The notes below the pieces were generated by a model. That model was given only the letters and a program-made list of their open reading frames with translations, was not told the origin of the DNA and did not search any database. From NCBI GenBank assembly GCA_903845935.1, contig CAIMZI010000050.1, positions 1 to 48,273 on the forward strand: 48,273 nt of DNA, written 5' to 3'. The stretch is from an uncultured beta proteobacterium (GTDB taxonomy: Bacteria; Pseudomonadota; Gammaproteobacteria; Burkholderiales; Burkholderiaceae_C). This document shows positions 42,910-48,273 of this stretch, in pieces. How positions within the stretch are numbered: position 1 is the stretch's first letter; each line of letters starts with the position of its first letter. The position numbers and the translations under genes are program-made.

Positions 42910-43968
42910 TTGACTTCAATTGATCATACCCGTGCGACTGTGGATCAGCTCGGTGCGTTCGACGCAATTCTCGATGCACGCAGCCCTTCCGAATTTGCCG
43001 AAGACCATATTCCCGGCGCCATCAACTGCCCGGTGCTGGACGACCAGCAGCGCATCACTGTGGGCACGCTGTACAAGCAGGTGTCGGCCTTTGACGCCCG
43101 CAAGCTCGGCTCCGTGCTGGTGGCACGCAATATCGCCATGCACATCGAGACCCTGTTTGCCGACAAGCCCAAGGGCTGGACACCGCTGGTGTACTGCTGG
43201 CGTGGCGGCCAGCGCAGCGGCGCCTTCACCCACATCCTGCGCGAGGTCGGCTGGCAGGCCAAGCGCCTGCAGGGCGGCTACAAGAGCTGGCGCGGCCATG
43301 TCATCGAGCAGCTCGATATAGCTCCCAAGGCGCTGCGCTTTACCGTAGTGGCCGGGCCCACCGGCAGCGCCAAGACGCGCATCCTGGAGGCCATGCAGGC
43401 CCAGGGCCAGCAGGTGCTGAACCTGGAGGCGCTTGCCGCCCACAAGGGTTCGGTTCTGGGTGATCTGCCGGGTCAGCCCCAGCCCTCGCAAAAGGGTTTT
43501 GAGACCCTGGTGCTGGATGCGCTTGCGAAGTTTGATCCGGCGCTGCCCGTCTATGTGGAGTCTGAAAGCAAGCGCATAGGCCAGCTGCGCGTGCCCGATG
43601 CCGTGTTTCAGGGCATACAGGATGGCAACTGGTTGCGCGTGCAGGCCAGCATGGAGCAGCGCGTGCAGTTTTTGCTGCGCGACTACGACTATTTTTTAAG
43701 CGGCCCGGAGCTTGAGCAGCAGCTGGAGCGGCTGAAGGAATCCTGTGGCGGCGAGACCGTGACACGCTGGAAGGGGCTGGCGCAAGCCAAGGATTTTGCT
43801 ACTCTGGTGGCTGAGTTGCTATCTCAGCACTACGACCGCTTCTACCTGCGCTCCATGAGCAAGCACGCCGAAGGCTCTACCCACGCCAGTTTTGCCACCG
43901 ACGACTTGTCGGATGCAGGCATTGCGGCGCTGGCCCGTGACATTGCTGCCAGCGGCCAGAGCGCTTAG
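42910..43968 (+). CDS. selU: tRNA 2-selenouridine synthase (TTG start)
   Basis: A 352-residue enzyme that swaps sulfur for selenium at the wobble uridine of certain tRNAs. The N-terminal rhodanese domain has AILDARSPSEFAEDHIPGA and the catalytic cysteine in LVYCWRGGQRSGAFTHIL, near residue 97. The C-terminal P-loop domain starts with VVAGPTGSAKTRILEAMQ; the loop reads GPTGSAKT, with alanine where glycine is usual before the lysine. GSVLGDLPGQPQPSQKGFE follows. No ATG fits; TTG at 42910 gives LTSIDHTRATVDQL, in line with the family start. A weak GGGA lies upstream. It is divergent from selD, its functional partner, and overlaps the convergent cheV end by four bases. Confidence 0.93.
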   Translation: MTSIDHTRATVDQLGAFDAILDARSPSEFAEDHIPGAINCPVLDDQQRITVGTLYKQVSAFDARKLGSVLVARNIAMHIETLFADKPKGWTPLVYCWRGGQRSGAFTHILREVGWQAKRLQGGYKSWRGHVIEQLDIAPKALRFTVVAGPTGSAKTRILEAMQAQGQQVLNLEALAAHKGSVLGDLPGQPQPSQKGFETLVLDALAKFDPALPVYVESESKRIGQLRVPDAVFQGIQDGNWLRVQASMEQRVQFLLRDYDYFLSGPELEQQLERLKESCGGETVTRWKGLAQAKDFATLVAELLSQHYDRFYLRSMSKHAEGSTHASFATDDLSDAGIAALARDIAASGQSA

Positions 43969-44921
43969 CGCGACCGGGCAACTACTTCCAGAATCTTGCT
44001 GCCCAGCTCCTCGGCGACAAACTTGCCAACATAGGCATCGGCACCGGCGGTTCTGGCGTGATTCTCGGTGGCGGTGCCCGACAGCGAGGAGTGGATCATC
44101 ACCGGGATGCCGGCAAAGCGCGGGTCGTCCTTGATATTGCGCGTCAGCGTAAAGCCGTCCATTTCCGGCATTTCCAGGTCGGTCAGCACCAGGGCCACAC
44201 GGTCGCGGATCGGTATGCCTTGCGAAGTCGCTTGGGCATGCATGCTGGCCAGGCGCTCCCAGGCTTCCTTGCCGCTCTTGGTCATGATCACGGGAAGGTT
44301 CATGGCCTTGAGGGCCTGCTCGATCATCATGCGCGCCACGGCCGAGTCGTCGGCGGCCAGAATCACCGAGCCCGGCGGTATCGAGCCCTTGGGCATGACC
44401 TGGTCCTCGCTAAAGCTGCGGTGCTGGTCGGGGAATACGTCGCGCAGGATTTGCTCCACATCCAGCACCTGGGCCAGGCGGCTGCCGTCGCCGTCCAGCC
44501 GCGCCAGGCTGGTGACCAGACCGCCGCCCGTGCCTTCGGCAGACAGCGCCTGCTTCCAGTCCAGGCGCACGATCTCCACGACTTCTTCCACGGCAAAGGC
44601 CTGGGTGGTGCGGGAAAACTCCGTGACCAGCAAAATGCCCAGTCCCTTGGCAGGCGTGCAACCGACGATTTGCGGCAGGTTGATCACCGGAATCAGCTGT
44701 CCGCGCACGTTGGCAATGCCCATTACATTGGGCGATGCGTTGACCACGGAGGTGATCTCGGGCATGACCATGATTTCGCGCACCTTGAACACATTGATGC
44801 CAAACAGCTCGTGTTTGCTGTTGTCGCCGGGTTGGCCCAGACGGAACAGCAGGAGTTCGAACATGCTGCTGCTGGCCGCGGTACCGCGTTTTTCCTTTTC
44901 GGATGCGAAAGATGAAGCCAT
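43965..44921 (-). CDS. cheV: CheV chemotaxis adaptor (CheW domain plus receiver)
   Basis: A 318-residue cytoplasmic protein. Residues 20-170 form a CheW-like domain (FELLLFRLGQPGDNSKHELF, FKVREIMVMPEITSV, NVRGQLIPVINLPQIVG). Residues 185-315 form a receiver with AADDSAVARMMIEQAL, phosphoacceptor in ALVLTDLEMPEMDGFTLTR, and the lysine in DAYVGKFVAEEL. CheV links receptors to CheA and is adjusted by phosphorylation of its receiver. It is an intact CheW-family adaptor, in contrast to the eroded PilI at 8203-8736. The ATG at 44919-44921 gives MASSFASEKEK. It converges with selU. The upstream region to 45050 (129 bases) shows no recognisable promoter box. Confidence 0.93.
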   Translation of the reverse strand: MASSFASEKEKRGTAASSSMFELLLFRLGQPGDNSKHELFGINVFKVREIMVMPEITSVVNASPNVMGIANVRGQLIPVINLPQIVGCTPAKGLGILLVTEFSRTTQAFAVEEVVEIVRLDWKQALSAEGTGGGLVTSLARLDGDGSRLAQVLDVEQILRDVFPDQHRSFSEDQVMPKGSIPPGSVILAADDSAVARMMIEQALKAMNLPVIMTKSGKEAWERLASMHAQATSQGIPIRDRVALVLTDLEMPEMDGFTLTRNIKDDPRFAGIPVMIHSSLSGTATENHARTAGADAYVGKFVAEELGSKILEVVARSR

Positions 44922-45050
44922 GGGCGTGGTCCCTTAGTCCTAATGTTGGTTGCGCTGCTGACCGCTTACCTCCATTGTGGACGATATTGCCACGCATTCG
45001 ACAGCAAGCTGGTACTTCGGCTGGTCACGCAGGGGTCTAATCCGGGGCAT

Positions 45051-45125
45051 TGGTCCCGCCGACAGGAATCGAACCTGTATTTCACGCTTAGGAGGCATGC
45101 GCACTATCCATTGTGCTACGGCGAG
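45051..45125 (-). tRNA. tRNA-Arg (anticodon CCU)
   Basis: Read on the minus strand, the 75-base sequence folds as a full tRNA. The 7-bp acceptor stem pairs CTCGCCG with CGGCGGG (one G-U pair). The D stem is GCAC/GTGC with loop AATGGATA. The anticodon stem is CATGC/GCGTG with loop CTCCTAA, giving anticodon CCT (CCU in RNA), which reads AGG arginine. The T arm is ACAGG-TTCGATT-CCTGT. The 3' CCA is encoded (TGG at 45051-45053 on the + strand). The type I restriction-modification genes start 120 bases beyond its 5' end; that gap shows no gene. Confidence 0.93.
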
Positions 45126-45245
45126 ATGCGCAGGGCCTGCATCAGGGCAGGGCGCGCGAAGAGGACCAATTCTATTCGCAACTGCGATGCCCCCCGCTGG
45201 CAAGGCGCCAGCTAAGATGGCCCCCACTCCCAGCGCACTACCTCC

Positions 45246-47666
45246 ATGGCCATCAAAAAATCCGAACTCTATTCCTCCCTCTGGAAATCCTGCGACGAGC
45301 TGCGCGGCGGCATGGACGCCAGCCAGTACAAGGACTATGTGCTGATCCTGCTGTTCGTCAAATACGTGTCCGACAAGTACGCCGGCAACCCCAATGCGCT
45401 GATTGACATTCCTGCCGGGGGCAGCTTTGCCGACATGGTGGCGGCCAAGGGCGACAAGGAAATTGGCGACAAGGTCAACAAGATCATCGGTCGCCTGGCC
45501 GACGCCAACGATTCGCTCAAGGGCGCCATCAACGTGGCCGACTTCAACGACGAAGAAAAGCTCGGCAAGGGCAAGGAGATGGTGGACCGCTTGAGCAAGC
45601 TGGTGTCCATCTTTGAAGGGCTGGACTTTGGCAGTAACCGCGCCGAGGGCGACGACTTGCTGGGCGACGCCTACGAATACCTGATGCGCCACTTCGCCAC
45701 CGAATCGGGCAAGAGCAAGGGCCAGTTCTACACGCCGTCCGAGGTGTCGCGCACCATGGCCCTGGTGATCGACCTGGGCCGTGCCAGCCACCCCGATCAG
45801 AGCATTTACGACCCCACCTGCGGCTCCGGCTCGCTGCTGCTCAAGGCCCACGACGAGGCCAAACACCGCACCGGCATGGACCTGGCGCTCTACGGCCAGG
45901 AAATGGACAACGCCACCAGCGCCCTGGCGCGCATGAACATGGTGCTGCACGACTGCCCCACGGCAGAAATCTGGCAAGACAACACGCTGTCAGCACCGCA
46001 CTTCAAAAGCACCGTGGGCCTCAAGACCTTTGACTTCATCGTCGCCAACCCGCCTTTTTCCACCAAGGCCTGGACCAGCGGGCTGGACCCGGCCAACGAC
46101 CTGTACGGCCGCTTTGAATACGGCATACCGCCCGAGAAGAATGGCGACTACGCCTTCCTGCTGCACATGCTCAAAAGCCTCAAGAGCACCGGCAAGGCCG
46201 CCGTCATCCTGCCGCACGGCGTGCTGTTTCGCGGTGGTGCCGAGGGCGGCATCCGCAAACGCATCCTGCAGCAGGGCTTTGTCAAAGGCATCATCGGCCT
46301 GCCTGCCAATTTGTTTTATGGCACCGGCATTCCGGCCTGCATCATCGTGCTGGACAAGGAGGGCGCGGCCGGCCGCAAGGGAATTTTCATGGTGGACGCC
46401 AGCAAGGGCTTCATCAAGGACGGCAACAAGAACCGCCTGCGCGCCCAGGACATCCACAGAATAGTGGACAGCTTCACGCGCCAGATCGAAACCCCCAAAT
46501 ACGCCCGCATGGTGCCGCTGGCCGAGGTGCAGGCCAACGATTTCAACCTGAACCTGCCGCGCTACATCGACTCTACCTCCCCCGAAGACCTGCAGGACAT
46601 CGCCGCCCACTTGATGGGCGGCATCCCGCTGGCCGACATCGACGGCCTGGCCGCCTACTGGCAGGTGTTCCCCCATGTGCGGCAAGACCTGTTTGCGCCA
46701 AGCAGCCGCCCCGGCTACTGCCTGCCCCGGGTAGACGCCGCGCAGGTCAAGGCGGCCATCTTTGCCCACCCCGAGTTCACCGCCTTCAATACCCAGGTCA
46801 GCAACTTGTTGGGCGAATGGATGGCAACTAGCACCCCGCTGCTGACCGGCATCAGAGAAGGCCAGCGCCCCAACGCGCTGATTGAAACCCTGTCCGAGAG
46901 CCTGCTGGAAACCTTCCGCAGCCACGGCGCAATCGCGTCGCTGATCGACCCCTATGGCGTCTACCAGCACCTGATGGACTACTGGGCCGAGACGCTGCAG
47001 GACGATGTGTGGATGATCGCAAGCGACGGCTGGCAGGCAGTGCAGGGCGCCACTGCCGGTGCGGTGCAGGCTGGCAAGCCCAACACCGATTTGATACCGC
47101 CCGCGCTCGTCGTGGCCCGCTATTTCGCCCCCATGCAAAGCGCCATCGAGCAACTCGAAGCCGTGCGCGATGCCTTTGGCCGCCAGATGGAAGAGATGGA
47201 CGAAGAACACGGTGGCGAAGACGGCCTGTTGGCGGAGGCCAAGAACGACAAGGGCAAGCTGACCAAGGTGAGCGCCAAGGCCCGGCTGGCAGAGATCAGG
47301 CGCGACAAGGACGCAGCCGAAGAACGCAAGCTGCTCGAAGACTATCTGGCCTTTAGCGAGCAGGAGATGAGCGCCAGCAAGTCGGTGAAAGACGCCAGCA
47401 AAGCGCTGGACGCCCAGGTGGCTGCGCAATACGGCAAGCTAAGCGCGGCAGAAATCCAGACCCTGGTGGTGCATGACAAGTGGCTGGCCGTGTTGCAGGC
47501 CCGCGTGCAAGGCGAACTCGACCGCGTCAGCCAGGCCCTGACCGGGCGCATCAAGCAACTGGCCGAGCGCTACGCCACCCCGATTCCGCAGCTCGCCGCC
47601 GAGGTGGAGACGCTGGCGGCGCGGGTGGAGGGGCATTTGAAGAAGATGGGGTTTGTATGGAACTGA
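45246..47666 (+). CDS. hsdM: Type I restriction-modification methyltransferase HsdM, long form
   Basis: An 806-residue adenine N6-methyltransferase. The N-terminal helical domain (ELYSSLWKSCDELRGGMDAS) is followed by the SAM-binding motif YDPTCGSGSLLLKAHDEA near residue 189. The catalytic NPPF is in DFIVANPPFSTKAW near residue 267, and GKAAVILPHGVLFRGGAEG follows. Standard HsdM is about 500 residues. Here residues from about 480 onward form an added, mostly helical region rich in charged residues (AEIRRDKDAAEERKLLEDYL). Such long forms are known in one type I subgroup. Start ATG 45246 lacks a good ribosome site. hsdS begins ten bases before its stop. hsdR should lie past the window end. Confidence 0.95.
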   Translation: MAIKKSELYSSLWKSCDELRGGMDASQYKDYVLILLFVKYVSDKYAGNPNALIDIPAGGSFADMVAAKGDKEIGDKVNKIIGRLADANDSLKGAINVADFNDEEKLGKGKEMVDRLSKLVSIFEGLDFGSNRAEGDDLLGDAYEYLMRHFATESGKSKGQFYTPSEVSRTMALVIDLGRASHPDQSIYDPTCGSGSLLLKAHDEAKHRTGMDLALYGQEMDNATSALARMNMVLHDCPTAEIWQDNTLSAPHFKSTVGLKTFDFIVANPPFSTKAWTSGLDPANDLYGRFEYGIPPEKNGDYAFLLHMLKSLKSTGKAAVILPHGVLFRGGAEGGIRKRILQQGFVKGIIGLPANLFYGTGIPACIIVLDKEGAAGRKGIFMVDASKGFIKDGNKNRLRAQDIHRIVDSFTRQIETPKYARMVPLAEVQANDFNLNLPRYIDSTSPEDLQDIAAHLMGGIPLADIDGLAAYWQVFPHVRQDLFAPSSRPGYCLPRVDAAQVKAAIFAHPEFTAFNTQVSNLLGEWMATSTPLLTGIREGQRPNALIETLSESLLETFRSHGAIASLIDPYGVYQHLMDYWAETLQDDVWMIASDGWQAVQGATAGAVQAGKPNTDLIPPALVVARYFAPMQSAIEQLEAVRDAFGRQMEEMDEEHGGEDGLLAEAKNDKGKLTKVSAKARLAEIRRDKDAAEERKLLEDYLAFSEQEMSASKSVKDASKALDAQVAAQYGKLSAAEIQTLVVHDKWLAVLQARVQGELDRVSQALTGRIKQLAERYATPIPQLAAEVETLAARVEGHLKKMGFVWN

Positions 47667-48273
47667 GGGCGGGCTACAAGCAGACCGAGGTGGGGGTGAT
47701 TCCGGAGGACTGGGAGGTCCAGCCGTTTGAAGACATTGCGGTGCTTGAGCGTGGCAAATTTTCGGCACGGCCACGCAATGATCCAAAGTATTACGGAGGC
47801 CACATCCCGTTTATCCAGACGGGAGACGTAACAAACTCGAAAGGTGATATTTCCAGTTTTTCGCAAACATTGAATGAAGCTGGGTTGAAGGTCAGCAAAC
47901 TGTTCCCACGTGACACACTCTTTTTCACTATCGCAGCGAATATCGGTGATGTCGGATTCGTGGCTTTCGATACTGCTTGTCCTGACAGCTTGGTAGCAAT
48001 AACGCCCACTCCGCATGTTGACAAACGGTGGCTATACCACGAGCTCACGAACAGGAAGAAATCGTTTGAGGGCTTGGCAACACAAAATGCCCAACTCAAC
48101 ATCAATCTTGAAAAGCTAAGACCCTACAAACTACCCATCCCAAATATTGCGGAGCAGCGCGCCATCGCCACAGCCCTATCGGATGTGGATGCACTGCTAT
48201 CCAAACTGGAGGCCCTGATCGCCAAGAAGCGCGACCTCAAACAGGCCACCATGCAGCAACTCCTCACCGGCCA
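47657..48273 (+). CDS. hsdS: Type I specificity subunit HsdS, first half (cut by the window end)
   Basis: The frame is open from ATG 47657 to the last base: 205 whole codons. It begins with ELRAGYKQTEVGVIPEDWEV, the usual lead into a first target-recognition domain (about residues 20-150: IPFIQTGDVTNSKGDISSFS, LFFTIAANIGDVGF). The conserved middle helix follows: LPIPNIAEQRAIATALSDVD, then LEALIAKKRDLKQATMQQLL. This central region normally spaces the two recognition domains, so a second one should follow. DNA from about 47740 to 48130 is clearly richer in A+T than hsdM, as is common for recognition domains exchanged between lineages. It overlaps hsdM by ten bases. Confidence 0.9.
   Translation, partial: MELRAGYKQTEVGVIPEDWEVQPFEDIAVLERGKFSARPRNDPKYYGGHIPFIQTGDVTNSKGDISSFSQTLNEAGLKVSKLFPRDTLFFTIAANIGDVGFVAFDTACPDSLVAITPTPHVDKRWLYHELTNRKKSFEGLATQNAQLNINLEKLRPYKLPIPNIAEQRAIATALSDVDALLSKLEALIAKKRDLKQATMQQLLTG

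Noticed and set aside
44922..45245. Attachment site or genomic-island boundary at the tRNA-Arg
   Set aside because: No integrase gene and no repeat of the tRNA 3' end was found within the window; kept only as a possibility under the hsdS finding.
1..48273. CRISPR arrays, insertion sequences or prophage genes
   Set aside because: No regularly spaced direct repeats, transposase motifs or phage structural genes were seen on either strand.

Overview
The window looks like chromosomal DNA from a Comamonadaceae-type betaproteobacterium (Rhodoferax/Polaromonas relatives are my best guess). The basis is GC-rich coding sequence, the gene order hemL-thiD / rubredoxin-pilG-pilH-pilI-chpA, the order yqgE-ruvX-pyrR-pyrB-(hisC)-pyrC', class I photolyase and SelD/SelU next door, and a dispersed CCCCCACGCT/CCCCAAGGGG repeat typical of that family. 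This is an assignment from memory of gene content; no database was searched. There is no phage, integrase or transposase in view.

Layout. 1-4865: the start of ruvC, a BarA/TorS-like hybrid kinase broken by a frameshift at a G7 run, and an RbsB/TorT-like periplasmic binding protein, preceded by a repeat-rich putative operator. 4866-7372: housekeeping hemL, thiD and rubredoxin. 7432-11884: a Pil-Chp chemosensory operon in which pilG and pilH look intact, but pilI and pilJ have shrunk into one 177-codon chimera and chpA has lost its CheW-like domain. 11859-18901: a Gdt1-type exporter, photolyase, and a tightly coupled run yqgE-ruvX-pyrR-pyrB-hisC-pyrC'. 19002-31935: a signalling island with a 1682-residue CHASE/PAS hybrid kinase, a GAF-PAS-PAS-GGDEF cyclase, a split Aer-like receptor (PAS protein plus MCP), a RIO-type kinase and a soluble tandem sensor-CheW protein. 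31995-34895: an MFS transporter, a TlpA-like thioredoxin and a Tat-exported transglutaminase-like protein. 34862-40479: a decaying zone with a broken HupE-like gene, a YHYH lipoprotein, a small Cys-rich protein, a BaeS-like kinase with a nonsense codon and missing N-terminus, an intact BaeR-like regulator, an HD-GYP protein with a zinc-ribbon tail and a haloacid dehalogenase remnant. 40629-44921: periplasmic thioredoxin plus CcdA, divergent selD/selU, and cheV. 45051-48273: tRNA-Arg(CCU) followed by hsdM and the start of hsdS of a type I restriction-modification system.

How it works together. About half of the window is sensing machinery: three large kinases, seven or more receiver domains, cyclic-di-GMP synthesis and breakdown enzymes, and four CheW-family or receptor proteins.

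The most unusual feature is repeated internal gene loss. In the Pil-Chp operon, the parts that would contact a receptor array (PilJ, most of PilI, the ChpA P5/CheW domain) are gone, while the kinase core, two HPt domains and the stand-alone receivers remain in open frames. Further frameshifts, deletions and nonsense codons affect the first hybrid kinase, HupE, BaeS and the dehalogenase. These may be real gene decay or assembly errors; raw reads would decide.
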